A stretch of 39,367 nucleotides of DNA from Fidelibacterota bacterium (GCA_004124535.1 SCKQ01000018.1:1-39367), one strand, 5' to 3'. Positions 18,162 to 28,197 are shown, numbered from the stretch's first letter. The notes: a model not told the origin generated them from the sequence alone. Program-made: numbers and translations.

Positions 18162-21100
18162 TTTATCACCGCAAACCTGCCAATTGATTCACCCAGATCT
18201 TCTGCATCTACATGATATAAATAAATACCGTAGGATATTGGGAAATTATCCTCCGTTGTTAAATCCCAAAATTCTTTGCCATCGTCCATGCTGGAATGGT
18301 GGGCCAGTGTTCTGACAAGTTCACCAGTAATTGTATAAATCCTGATGATACAATCCTTGGGCAGATGATTAAAGTATACTCTTCTTGGTCCGCGATCACG
18401 AGGATTCTGTCTATCCAGCGGTTCCAATACATTGGTAACAACATAAGGATTGGGGACGACGCTAATCTTGTCCAATTCATTCATTGCTTGCTCATTATTG
18501 ATTGTAGAGGCACTTGTTGTAAATTGATATTTATCACCTTCAGTAAATGGTCTGGTGGTGGCTATATAATAGATATCACCACTATTGGGGGCAATGCCAC
18601 CTTCTGCCGGTTCGAGAAAGGTAAATTCCCAGGAAGTGGAAGATGTTTCATCTCCCTGCAAAATCACTGCCCGGTCTCCCGGCGTCCACAAACTGTCCTC
18701 AGGAGGCAATTCAAGTATGATTACTTTCCTCTGTTCAGGAACCAGACCTGCTGTAGTTTCCCAAACCTGAAATTTTGCTTTGATATACCCATAATTAGGT
18801 CTGGCACTGGAATCTGCAATATCATCAAAAAACCGTATTTCATAATCGGCGGGATACATTTTTGTACCAATATTATTAAATGGTTTTACTTGTGGTTCCC
18901 AGTTGGTTGGAGACCCTGCACTCCATTCCATTTGTGTTTCATCCAGTGCTAATATCTGATCTTGAGCATAGATCTTCAGACCATCAAAAACTGGATTGGA
19001 TTCTTCCATGTTCAGCAAGTTGCTCGCTACAACACCATAATACATATAAGATGCCAGGTATGTAACACCATCTAATAATGCACCACCAGGTATGGCGCGG
19101 ATCTTTCCTGATTGCGGAATCAATTCATAATCGATGCCAGAGTCATAGGTATTAATTCCATTTAAATCTGAAAGACTAAAAGAAGTGCTATCAATATTGC
19201 CATAATCCAGGCGTACAAATTGATCCAATTTAGCAACCAGTTCATCCGCTACCGTTTTCATATCCTTAACGGAATAACTTGTTGGACTTTCCATGAAGGA
19301 AACTTCAAACATATTTGCATCTTCGATAGCCCGGGGATCAATAACTTCTATAATAATTGTTCCGGTGGCAACACCATTGACATGTTCTACGTAATTGTCA
19401 TTGATGTTACCAGGCACATAACCAGCAGTTGGTACCCTAGGGATGATTTGCTTGGTATTTAGATCCAAGATCACCTCATTTGTCTCAGGATTTAATGTAA
19501 TTGTTTTCGAACACTCAGATGGAGCAATTCCTAGACTATCATCCCCATGATCATAGGATACAACTGCATAATAATAGGTTTGACCATTGATGATATTATT
19601 CGAATCAATAAATGAATGCCTGAGCCCCGTATTACTGCCCAGATTATAATATACTCCCCTTCCGCTATAGGGGATACTGCTCAATCCGCTGTAATCATTA
19701 ACAAGGTCAAAGCGGGCTGGTGCTCCAGTTGCCATTTTTAACGGTTCGAAAAGGAATCTTGAACCATTAGCATCGGTTATGGTCTGCTGATCCAGGAAGG
19801 AAGGTTCAATACTGCGGTAGATTACATAACCTTCGAAGTCGTAGGATTCACTAATCAGATCATACGATGTTTCAGCTTCAGCATCCCAATACAGGGTTAC
19901 CTGTTCATTGCCTGGGACCGCCATGACAATGGGTTTATCAGGTGGTTTTGCAAATTGATAATTTTTTTCATATATATCCTGTGCGGTAATAGCATTCAGT
20001 GTCAGATCTTCATAATCCTGACCTACCAAAAGTGCGATCGAAAATCGTCGCGCTTCTCCGGCCGGTAAAGACATAGGACCTGAACTATAAATGAAAATGT
20101 AATCACCCGCCTGGTCGACATTGGCAGAGTCAAATTTCCCTGCCTGCAAGTGATTTTCCCACACATAGTGATCATTTGATATCCTGTTTTGACTAGTGAA
20201 TGGTGGTGAAGCAAATCCGGTCAACCCCACCATATCAGATTCGTCAAGATCGGTCCATTCAAAATTCGGTTCTCCTGGCTGGCGTGGATCAAACGGATCT
20301 CCAGCTGTAGGTATCCCATCATCCTCCCCCGTATCACCAGTATTTGGTATACCATCTATACCAACATCATGTTTCTCGACGTCCCAATCACCATCATCAT
20401 CAATCCCATTACTGCGGCTTTCATCTACCATACCATCATTATCATTGTCAATGCCGTCATAAGGTTGACCGGGGCTTTCTAAAAACTTGTAACCAAAATA
20501 CCCAGGCGACCTGCCAGCCACATCACTTATACCATCCTCATCCCAGGCATAAACCATGTTTATATTTCTATCAAAATATGAAAGGTCATCCTGCCAGTTC
20601 GAGGGCCCACCAATATGGGGATCACCCCACATACCAAAGGTCACCTCATGCAAATCGTTCTCACTTTTATTGGTTACTTTGTATATCAAAAATATGATGT
20701 CTTCTGCTAATGGGTTGGCCCATTGATAATACCGGAACTCGATTTCCAGACCCAATCCTTTACGAGACGAATCACCTGGAAATGGATAATATTCAAATTC
20801 CCGGTTAGTACGATCATCCGTAACAAAGAATATTTCTAGATCCGAATTGGAAGAACCCTGTCGAAGAGCCCCAGGCCAAACATATTCTTCAAGATCAACA
20901 TTATACCAACCTGTCGGCCAACTGTCCGGTTTGCCATCACCATCGCGATCGAAATCATTGGATGTTGGCAGTTGGTCACTATTTGGGTCAGCATAGGGAA
21001 TGGTGAAATCATCATTCCAAGCCAATGGCTCCCAGCCCCAAAACTCTGTTCCATCGGGAGATACTTCACCGCCCAGTGAAGTGAGCCCATCGCTTATCAC

Positions 21101-21556
21101 ACGAGCGTACCATGTAGTATCACCATCAGCACTCACTTGCCAGTAGGCGTCCTGATGACTACTTGGAGTAATTTCAACTTCAGCACAGATAAATGGACCA
21201 AATTCATAGCCATAACCCAATCCTTCCCAAACAATGTCAGTGACCTTATTGCCCGGACTGGAAATGGATCCATAGTTCCAAATCTCCGCTGTAATCTTAT
21301 TTCCGTTCATTATCGCTTTTTGCCGTCGTAGAACCTGAGGATCATCGTTCTGGATAGCCATGGCCCTGTATACACCTTCCTGCCAATCAAAGTATTTCTT
21401 ATGGTCAGAATCAGACCAGGATTTTTTGGGTCCCTGTAAGTACCATTCCTGTGAACCTTTTTTTACCTTTCTATTCTTTGCCGTTAACGGATGGGAAAAT
21501 CCCGACATAAGCAGTAAAAAAATAATGATTAGCCTGATCAATCTTTGTTGGGCCAT
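18158..21556 (-). CDS. Large secreted protein with C-terminal T9SS sorting domain
   Basis: Protein of 1132 residues with a signal peptide (LIRLIIIFLLLMSGFSHPLTA). Most of the chain is beta-rich and unassigned. An acidic stretch at residues about 365–430 (DNDNDGMVDE, GIDDDGDWD, GEDDGIPTAGD) looks like calcium-binding DxDxDG loops. Residues about 545–700 resemble an Fn3 module (VTLYWDAEAETSYD, YYYAVVSYDHGDDS). The end (VVPNPYVV to YGIYLYHVDAED, FAVIK) is a T9SS type A sorting region. It starts 2 bases after the TonB receptor stop and overlaps the PorV-like gene by 4 bp. I know no function for it; a surface-exposed partner of the TonB receptor is the best inference from context. Confidence 0.85.
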   Translation of the reverse strand: MAQQRLIRLIIIFLLLMSGFSHPLTAKNRKVKKGSQEWYLQGPKKSWSDSDHKKYFDWQEGVYRAMAIQNDDPQVLRRQKAIMNGNKITAEIWNYGSISSPGNKVTDIVWEGLGYGYEFGPFICAEVEITPSSHQDAYWQVSADGDTTWYARVISDGLTSLGGEVSPDGTEFWGWEPLAWNDDFTIPYADPNSDQLPTSNDFDRDGDGKPDSWPTGWYNVDLEEYVWPGALRQGSSNSDLEIFFVTDDRTNREFEYYPFPGDSSRKGLGLEIEFRYYQWANPLAEDIIFLIYKVTNKSENDLHEVTFGMWGDPHIGGPSNWQDDLSYFDRNINMVYAWDEDGISDVAGRSPGYFGYKFLESPGQPYDGIDNDNDGMVDESRSNGIDDDGDWDVEKHDVGIDGIPNTGDTGEDDGIPTAGDPFDPRQPGEPNFEWTDLDESDMVGLTGFASPPFTSQNRISNDHYVWENHLQAGKFDSANVDQAGDYIFIYSSGPMSLPAGEARRFSIALLVGQDYEDLTLNAITAQDIYEKNYQFAKPPDKPIVMAVPGNEQVTLYWDAEAETSYDLISESYDFEGYVIYRSIEPSFLDQQTITDANGSRFLFEPLKMATGAPARFDLVNDYSGLSSIPYSGRGVYYNLGSNTGLRHSFIDSNNIINGQTYYYAVVSYDHGDDSLGIAPSECSKTITLNPETNEVILDLNTKQIIPRVPTAGYVPGNINDNYVEHVNGVATGTIIIEVIDPRAIEDANMFEVSFMESPTSYSVKDMKTVADELVAKLDQFVRLDYGNIDSTSFSLSDLNGINTYDSGIDYELIPQSGKIRAIPGGALLDGVTYLASYMYYGVVASNLLNMEESNPVFDGLKIYAQDQILALDETQMEWSAGSPTNWEPQVKPFNNIGTKMYPADYEIRFFDDIADSSARPNYGYIKAKFQVWETTAGLVPEQRKVIILELPPEDSLWTPGDRAVILQGDETSSTSWEFTFLEPAEGGIAPNSGDIYYIATTRPFTEGDKYQFTTSASTINNEQAMNELDKISVVPNPYVVTNVLEPLDRQNPRDRGPRRVYFNHLPKDCIIRIYTITGELVRTLAHHSSMDDGKEFWDLTTEDNFPISYGIYLYHVDAEDLGESIGRFAVIK

Positions 21557-21558
21557 CT

Positions 21559-24216
21559 TTAAAGATCCACTGTTAGGCCCACAGAAACAGATCGTGGAGC
21601 CGTATAATAATAGGGCCGGGTCATATACTCATTCCAGGTATGTATACCCGGCTCATTATAGTGGCGAATCAATTCATCGGTTTCCTGGCTTGATTGATAG
21701 CCATATGTATAGCCCGACCTGCCGGTATCATCGAACACATATCTTTCATTACGAGTATCAAACAGGTTATAAACTTTAGCAAATGCCACCAAGCGGAAAT
21801 TCCGTATATTGAACGTTTTCTGGATGCGCATATTTACATTTCGTTGCCAGGGTTTATTGTCGCTGTTTGGTTCTGGTACATAATTTGCGTTGGGTATATC
21901 CGGTGTATAGGGCCAACCACTGCTCAATTTACCAATGAAACTGATCGACCATTTTCTTGGATCGCCAACCATCAAAGTGGCGCTCATAATTTGCCGCTGA
22001 TCCCAGCTAAGTGGTGCAATACGTTTTTCTTCCTCCTCACCTGTGAGAGAATTGAAGAAAAAAGAACCTGATCGAACACTGTTACCTTTAGCAACTTGGT
22101 AAGTATAATCAGTCCAAGCTGACAATCGCGTTACTGGATCATAGCGTTTGGTTAAACTAAAGGTGATTCCTTTCACCGAGCCATAATCCTTATTGAGATA
22201 TATTGCATAGTCAGATGGGCCATATTTTGCCGATTCATAATGGATCGATTGTAGGGCCAACAGATTGCGGATATCCTTGTAAAAGATACTCATATTAATG
22301 GCCAGGATACTGGTAAACTGTTGTTGTAAACCAAATTCATAATTTACTGTTTTCTCTGGCTTGAGATCAGCGTAACCGATACTTGGGGCAAGACCTGCAC
22401 CAAATATGCTCGTTTTATATAACCTGCGCAAGGTAGGCATCTGGTAGAAGTGCCCATAAGAAAAATGTAAAATTCCCTCATCTGTAATTGGAAATGATAT
22501 ACCCAAGCGCGGTGATACCATATGCTTGGGATCTGCTACAGTTTTGCTGCCTTCTGGATCCAGAAGATCCGCTACATAATCCGATTTTGGATCAAAATAA
22601 TCATAACGCAGCCCCATGTTCATAACCATATTAGCATACTCGATCTTATCTTGGATATACCCCGATAAAAACATGGCCTCATTATCATAGAGATTATGAT
22701 ATGGCGATTCATTCGCGGGCAGGACAGTTGGTGTACGGTACTGGTCATTATATAATACAGTGTAGTTTTCCTCCGTTAAATTGTCTATCCGTACACTGGT
22801 GCCAATTTTAATCTCATGCTTTGATGTTATTTGGCTGTTAAAATCAAATTTCCCACCCACGGAATTTGATTCACGATAACTATGGCCCATTTGTGTGCCG
22901 CCAAAAGCAAAAGTAGCTGAACTAGGTTCCGTATTGATCCAGTCCGTACGTACGTAATTTGGATCCAATGGATCCTCAAATAAGAATTGGCTATAATTCG
23001 TTGTACTAAAGAAAAAATTGGCCTCATAATAGCTCCTAAGACCGATAGCATGATTAATCTTGACGGAATAATTGGCATTTTGATTCGCATATTTATAGGT
23101 ACCGTCAGGATTATACTTATAACTATGTACATATGATTTCCAATTACTCTCAGCGTACAATAATTGGCCAGATAATTTCAGCTTAGGAGTAATGCGGAAG
23201 GTCAATTTGCCTAAGCCATTAAAATTATTACTGGGATTCATTGGTACAAATTTTCCGTCACCGCCCATTTCCACATACCAATCACCGGAAGGAGGAAAAT
23301 ATGCGTAATCATCGGGGTTATGCTCTCGTACGCCATAGAGATAACCTTCATTACCGCTTAATCGTCCACTTATATTAAATGTAATGCGGCCATCTTTACC
23401 TATTAAGGGTACCGGACCTGATATAGCACCATCCAGGATTGTGTTTGCCAGCGGATTCACATCATTGATATTGGTGTAAAGTTCCGTATCATTGGATAAA
23501 TAATCGCCCGTATACGCCGATATACTGCCTTCATAATTTTTACCGCCTTCTTTTATCTGCAGGTTTACGATGCCGCTCATGGCGTTGCCATATTCAGCAT
23601 TGAACGCACCACTGACGACTTTCATCTCTTCCAGCGCTTTATTGGATATATTGATCGCAAGTGAATTGGTGAAAAATGGATTGCTTACTGCTACACCATC
23701 AATATAGTACCCGATCTCATTGGATCGCCCTCCGCGAATGTGCAGCGCACCATCGGCTCCCTGATTCACCCCCGCTTGGGTAGTTAGCACACCCAGAAAA
23801 GATTCCACAGGCATTTCCTTCATCTCTGCACCGGTGGTGATCTTTTGTGAGGATGTAAGATCTCTCTGGACCATGGGCCTGTCTGCCATCACAATGATTT
23901 CTTCGCCTTCCAGGACCTCTGTCGTCATGGTAATATTCTGAAAAGTAGTCTGATCAATATTGACCCGCAGATTTTGAACCCTTTGGGTAGCATACCCTAT
24001 ATAGGATGCTTGCAGGGTATAATCACCGGGCGGAACATTAATGATAAAATAGTACCCATTTACATCCGTTGCAGCGCCCAAAGCAATTTCTTCAACAACC
24101 ACATTTACACCAGGCAGTGGTTCTCCGGTTTCTTTGTTAACTATAATACCGGTGATTTTTCCGTTGCCAGCAAATAAAACGCCCAAGATGTTTATCGTGA
24201 TAAAAAGAGTTCTCAT
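21559..24216 (-). CDS. TonB-dependent receptor with carboxypeptidase-regulatory-like N-domain
   Basis: Protein of 885 residues: a signal peptide (MRTLFITINILGVLFAG), a CarboxypepD_reg-like domain (residues about 20–100: GIIVNKETGEPLPGVNVVV, ATDVNGYYFI), a plug domain (about 110–240: LHIRGGRSNEIGYYIDGVAV, FNAEYGNAMSG), then a 22-strand-type barrel ending VSVGLTVDL. The receptor takes up a ligand across the outer membrane with TonB energy; the ligand is not evident. A longer in-frame start at 24252 would lie inside a strong terminator hairpin and lacks a signal peptide, so I chose the ATG at 24214–24216. It is the first gene of an operon with the 1132-residue T9SS protein and the PorV-like gene. 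No clear ribosome binding site precedes it. Confidence 0.93.
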   Translation of the reverse strand: MRTLFITINILGVLFAGNGKITGIIVNKETGEPLPGVNVVVEEIALGAATDVNGYYFIINVPPGDYTLQASYIGYATQRVQNLRVNIDQTTFQNITMTTEVLEGEEIIVMADRPMVQRDLTSSQKITTGAEMKEMPVESFLGVLTTQAGVNQGADGALHIRGGRSNEIGYYIDGVAVSNPFFTNSLAINISNKALEEMKVVSGAFNAEYGNAMSGIVNLQIKEGGKNYEGSISAYTGDYLSNDTELYTNINDVNPLANTILDGAISGPVPLIGKDGRITFNISGRLSGNEGYLYGVREHNPDDYAYFPPSGDWYVEMGGDGKFVPMNPSNNFNGLGKLTFRITPKLKLSGQLLYAESNWKSYVHSYKYNPDGTYKYANQNANYSVKINHAIGLRSYYEANFFFSTTNYSQFLFEDPLDPNYVRTDWINTEPSSATFAFGGTQMGHSYRESNSVGGKFDFNSQITSKHEIKIGTSVRIDNLTEENYTVLYNDQYRTPTVLPANESPYHNLYDNEAMFLSGYIQDKIEYANMVMNMGLRYDYFDPKSDYVADLLDPEGSKTVADPKHMVSPRLGISFPITDEGILHFSYGHFYQMPTLRRLYKTSIFGAGLAPSIGYADLKPEKTVNYEFGLQQQFTSILAINMSIFYKDIRNLLALQSIHYESAKYGPSDYAIYLNKDYGSVKGITFSLTKRYDPVTRLSAWTDYTYQVAKGNSVRSGSFFFNSLTGEEEEKRIAPLSWDQRQIMSATLMVGDPRKWSISFIGKLSSGWPYTPDIPNANYVPEPNSDNKPWQRNVNMRIQKTFNIRNFRLVAFAKVYNLFDTRNERYVFDDTGRSGYTYGYQSSQETDELIRHYNEPGIHTWNEYMTRPYYYTAPRSVSVGLTVDL

Positions 24217-24229
24217 AGTATTAGAAACT

Positions 24230-24261
24230 AAAAGGGGAGTGCCATCCAGCACTCCCCTTTT
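24230..24261 (-). terminator. Perfect 13-bp hairpin terminator
   Basis: AAAAGGGGAGTGC (24230–24242) and GCACTCCCCTTTT (24249–24261) pair perfectly around the 6-base loop CATCCA. On the minus strand the stem ends in TTTT, as in an intrinsic terminator, and it lies 30 bases past the stop of the FG-GAP gene. The symmetry makes it potentially bidirectional, but no plus-strand gene ends here. It ends only 13 bases before the TonB receptor start codon, so any transcript entering from the right carries it as a leader hairpin. Confidence 0.85.
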
Positions 24262-24291
24262 ATATACTTGCTATAGAATGGATTCTCTGGC

Positions 24292-27200
24292 TTATTTGAC
24301 CAGGGTCATTCTTTTGACCTTTTTCATTCCAGCCCACTCCAGGCTGTAAAGATACATACCTGTGGAAACTGTTCGACCATAATCGTTCTTTCCATTCCAT
24401 ACTACACTGTGGGTTCCAGCATTAACCAATTCGTTGTCAACCAAGGTCCTTACCAATTGACCGGTTATGTTATACACCTTGATCGAAACCTTTCGGTTGA
24501 TTGGTATAGTATATCGGATAGTAGTATTTGGATTAAACGGATTCGGGTAGTTCTGTTCCAAACGATAGTCTTCTGGAAGAATGAACGCCATCGGATCAAC
24601 GCCAACTACTTCAGCAATCTGATTTTCCAATAATACAAATGTCCATGCCTTCGGATTAGCAACCCTTGTAGTAACCACAACAAAAGTGTCCCCTGTAGCG
24701 TCCCATGTTTCCGTTGTATGTGTCAGGCTGTCCCGAACATTCTGAAATGAAACCAGGAGTTCTTTTTTGTTATCCATATCGAAATCAAGGGAAACTCCAT
24801 TCCAGTCTGAAGTAATTTTGCCAGCAAAGCCCCAATATTGAGATTTAGAAACAGTGGTAGTACCATTTGAATCCGTTGTGGTCGTATTCTGGGTCACATC
24901 CAACTCACCCCAATAGATAACCTTTTCCATATAGCTGCCAGCGGATCGTGGATCAGGGCCAATGTACTCTAAAGCAGTGACATTGGGTCTTCCACGGCCA
25001 ACAAAGAAAGACTTTCTATCGCTACCATCATAAGGACCGTGTCCAACAGTACCATGGAAAGTACCAGCATTGCCTATTTTACGAACATGATCTTCGTTAA
25101 TGGTAAGTACATCATCGCCGGCATCATAGTCTATAACATAGACATCTCCAGTGCCGACCCCCCAATTACCATAACTTGAAAAGAACGCTTCATCATTTCC
25201 ATCACCATCAATATCGCCAGCAGCTCCGCCAAACAGGGAAACCTGATCACTGGGATAAGTAGCCCGGTAATAACTTCCTTCGGAACCTGCTTCGGCAATG
25301 TCATATGTATTTGCTGCTGTAGATGTGATATTATAGAAGTTGAAATAGTTCCAGGTATGGTTGACAAGTTCCATGTGTCCATCACCATTCAAGTCTGCAG
25401 GGAGAGAGTGGTAGGGCGAGCCTCCGCCGTAACTACCACGATCAACGAAAAATTCCGAGACCCATGTTTCAAAGCCTGCACCACCAGCATTATGTTCAAT
25501 ATCACCACTAACAGAGGTGATCAAGGTTCCTCGCGTTCCACCGCGACGGATCATAATAACCAGTTCCTGTTGACCATCTCCGTCTACATCTGCAATCGTG
25601 GTACGTTCATGGTCTCCTCGGAATGCAGCTCCATCACCTTCGCAACAGGTATCTATTTCTACCCTATTTATAGATGAATAAGTGGTGCCATAATTGTCGC
25701 TGCCAACTACACCATCCCATTCAAATACCCACCAGCCTTCATTACCAGTTGAAGCCAGTGGAAATACTATTTCTTCTTTACCATCGCCATCCAGGTCGCC
25801 TACACCTACTGTACGTGGGTTATACGAATGGTTGACAGTATCTATCACAGGGGAAGACCACACTACATCAAAGGCATTGTTAGCAGCATCATATTCCCAA
25901 ACCAATACCCTGTGCCCCACATAATCAGTAGCAATTACTTCATGGGCACCATCCTGGTCCATATCCATACCACCGATAGCTGTTCTACTGTTACCAGTCG
26001 GATCTGCTTGAAACATTTCATCAGCAGATGACTTTAAACCGACTGCTGCAATGGACCAGTTAGCGGCCAGATGATTTGTTTCGTTACCTCCTTCATAATC
26101 CCAGTGAAATTGATCGTTATCCAGTACAAGAATCTGGGGTTGTGAAGCATCAGCAGCATACAAGTTGGTTAGTACCACTTCCAGGTTTCCGTCACCATCA
26201 AGATCATTATCAGATATATCAAGCGGATAATAGCGGTCACTAGGTTCACCAACACTCTCAAAAATAGTAGTTACATCATAGTTGGCTGCATTGGTCGGAT
26301 TTCCACCCATGAATTCCATCCGCATAACAGTTTCTTCTGTTCCAGTGTTGGCAATAATGTCCATTTTTCCATCACCATCAATATCACCCATGTCGCTGCC
26401 GCGACTTCTGGCGCCAAATGTTAGAACTTCGCTAAAATCCCCTGCAACAATAAGGTCAACGCCACTTGACGTGACCATTCTCAATTGTAGATCATCGACA
26501 TAAAAAGAACCATCAGACGTATCACTCGGCTGAACATGCATTACACCTACTTGGACAATAGTAGCACCAGCGGGTACCGTACAAAGTAGTTCCTTATGGT
26601 GCCATTCATCAGGAGCCATACCTTCAAAACCCTCTGATTCCATACCTATCCAGGTATAGTTGTCACCAAAATATTTAGCAAACAGAACACCGTACGATTC
26701 ATCTTGGTTTAAATCATCGGCACTATTGGTATAAAACTCTGCAGATGCTACAAACTGCGATCCTTGAGGGATCGTAGACATTTGGGTGTAAAGAAAAAAC
26801 GCATTATTTTCCATGTTGGATCCGCCACCGTATAATCCCCAAATCTTAAGCGCTGAGGTACCCTCAAACGCAGTAAATGTACTATCAGTGTTGTACATTG
26901 TGTCACCTGTAGCTACAACAGCCATGTTAACCATAGGATCAGGATAGAAACCCCAACCTGTAGTACCATCCTCGACTCCACCATTCGTAGTCTGATTATC
27001 CGCGAGAACAAGGGTATCATTTAAAGTATTATTCAGATAATACAATTTTCCATTGGTCATTGGAAACCAGGCGTCATCATCACCGTCACCATCAGCATCA
27101 TAAAATGCGAACCCACTTCTCCGAAAGGATGCAGGGTCACCATCAGCAAACATACCATTCAAGTCTACAGATAGAGCGTATGTGTCTGTTCCCTGAGCTT

Positions 27201-27993
27201 CAAAAACAGCCATACTGAAGTTATCCCAGGTATTTACCCAGACCTCAAGGTTACCGTCACCATCAAAATCTACAACGTCCAAATTATAGACGCTGCCGCC
27301 GCCTAGGTTTTCAGTATCTAAAAATTCATTGGTAAAAGTAGCAAATTCATCAAGGTCAGCCCCTGTTAGTGCATCAATAGATAGTTTCCTCGTGCCGCGG
27401 TCGACCGTACAAAGCTCTACTTTTCCATCCCCGTCCACATCGGCTAAAGCATAGCCTGATGGACGAAAATTATCCGCAGATGTCAAACCATACTGAAACA
27501 GCAATGTAGGTGCATCCGGGAAGGACCCGTCTGCATTTTGTTCAAAAATGTATGTTCCCCATGTGGCATCGTTAGAACCAACTGCTGGCGGTACACCAAA
27601 GTAAATCTCCTGCAAGCTATCACCATCAATATCACCATAAAACATGCCGGGCAGGCTGTTTCCAGGATCGGGGGTGATGAAATGCCACACATGGTTGTAG
27701 CCACCGCTGCCATCGGCTTCGTAAAGATAGCAGCCTAACTTTCCTGGGTCGGGACCGCCAGGAGCCAGGGTTTCATCAATAGAAAATAATATTTCGTATA
27801 AACCATCACCGTCAAAATCCATTCCCGCCAGAACACTCTGTGCACCAAGGGCCTGGAAATCAGAGAAATTTGCATCCCCGTGTCCATTCAGGGTATAGTC
27901 CAAACTAAAATCACTGTTAGGGTTATAACCTTCTTGGGCAAAAATGAACTGCAGGGAAACGACTAAAACGATTGACATTAACTTATTTGACAT
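24292..27993 (-). CDS. Secreted FG-GAP/VCBS repeat protein with T9SS sorting domain
   Basis: Protein of 1233 residues. After the signal peptide (LMSIVLVVSLQFIFAQ), FG-GAP/VCBS beta-propeller repeats run through most of the chain, with at least eleven calcium-type loops (DFDGDG, DVDGDG, DIDGDG, DLDGDG, DADGDG). They are interrupted at about 26470–27000 by a jelly-roll-like segment that opens NGGVEDGTTGW and closes GSFYVDDLQLR, resembling CBM4/9-type carbohydrate-binding modules. The C-terminus (YPNPFNPNTTIRY to STGMYLYSLEW, KRMTLVK) is a T9SS sorting domain. The ATG at 27991–27993 is preferred over one 36 bases upstream because AAGGAG lies 5 bases before it and the signal peptide follows directly. 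A strong terminator follows the gene, so it is probably monocistronic. The role is unknown; surface adhesion or glycan binding is likely. Confidence 0.9.
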   Translation of the reverse strand: MSNKLMSIVLVVSLQFIFAQEGYNPNSDFSLDYTLNGHGDANFSDFQALGAQSVLAGMDFDGDGLYEILFSIDETLAPGGPDPGKLGCYLYEADGSGGYNHVWHFITPDPGNSLPGMFYGDIDGDSLQEIYFGVPPAVGSNDATWGTYIFEQNADGSFPDAPTLLFQYGLTSADNFRPSGYALADVDGDGKVELCTVDRGTRKLSIDALTGADLDEFATFTNEFLDTENLGGGSVYNLDVVDFDGDGNLEVWVNTWDNFSMAVFEAQGTDTYALSVDLNGMFADGDPASFRRSGFAFYDADGDGDDDAWFPMTNGKLYYLNNTLNDTLVLADNQTTNGGVEDGTTGWGFYPDPMVNMAVVATGDTMYNTDSTFTAFEGTSALKIWGLYGGGSNMENNAFFLYTQMSTIPQGSQFVASAEFYTNSADDLNQDESYGVLFAKYFGDNYTWIGMESEGFEGMAPDEWHHKELLCTVPAGATIVQVGVMHVQPSDTSDGSFYVDDLQLRMVTSSGVDLIVAGDFSEVLTFGARSRGSDMGDIDGDGKMDIIANTGTEETVMRMEFMGGNPTNAANYDVTTIFESVGEPSDRYYPLDISDNDLDGDGNLEVVLTNLYAADASQPQILVLDNDQFHWDYEGGNETNHLAANWSIAAVGLKSSADEMFQADPTGNSRTAIGGMDMDQDGAHEVIATDYVGHRVLVWEYDAANNAFDVVWSSPVIDTVNHSYNPRTVGVGDLDGDGKEEIVFPLASTGNEGWWVFEWDGVVGSDNYGTTYSSINRVEIDTCCEGDGAAFRGDHERTTIADVDGDGQQELVIMIRRGGTRGTLITSVSGDIEHNAGGAGFETWVSEFFVDRGSYGGGSPYHSLPADLNGDGHMELVNHTWNYFNFYNITSTAANTYDIAEAGSEGSYYRATYPSDQVSLFGGAAGDIDGDGNDEAFFSSYGNWGVGTGDVYVIDYDAGDDVLTINEDHVRKIGNAGTFHGTVGHGPYDGSDRKSFFVGRGRPNVTALEYIGPDPRSAGSYMEKVIYWGELDVTQNTTTTDSNGTTTVSKSQYWGFAGKITSDWNGVSLDFDMDNKKELLVSFQNVRDSLTHTTETWDATGDTFVVVTTRVANPKAWTFVLLENQIAEVVGVDPMAFILPEDYRLEQNYPNPFNPNTTIRYTIPINRKVSIKVYNITGQLVRTLVDNELVNAGTHSVVWNGKNDYGRTVSTGMYLYSLEWAGMKKVKRMTLVK

Positions 27994-27998
27994 AAGAA

Positions 27999-28004
27999 CT
28001 CCTT
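27999..28004 (-). promoter_or_regulatory. Strong ribosome binding site of the FG-GAP gene
   Basis: AAGGAG on the minus strand lies 5 bases before the ATG at 27991–27993. It fixes the start and shows that Shine–Dalgarno initiation is used here. A weak promoter candidate (TTGGTT, 17 bases, TACATT) lies further upstream, around 28040–28070. Confidence 0.65.
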
Positions 28005-28197
28005 TTGATTTGATTAATATAATTCTCACCCACTCCGACTAAAATGTATAGAGTAAATGAAAAAGAACCAAGAAAAATTACTTATAAAAACATCTATTTA
28101 TTGATAATTATGGAGAAAATAAAAGAAAACCTAACTTTGGCACAGTAAAGCAACTAAAGAAAATAGAACCCCATGGGTAACAGCATAAGATATAATA

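Noticed and set aside
20196..20697. Open plus-strand frames, one rich in His, over the 1132-residue cargo gene
   Set aside because: They are antisense to the Asp-rich stretch (GAT read backwards gives ATC/CAT), with no signal, family or neighbour to support them.
24700..27800. Recurring plus-strand phrases such as CCATCACCATCAATATC, resembling a repeat array or CRISPR-like spacing
   Set aside because: They are the reverse complement of codons for DIDGDG/DVDGDG calcium loops in FG-GAP repeats; spacing and sequence vary as expected for protein repeats.
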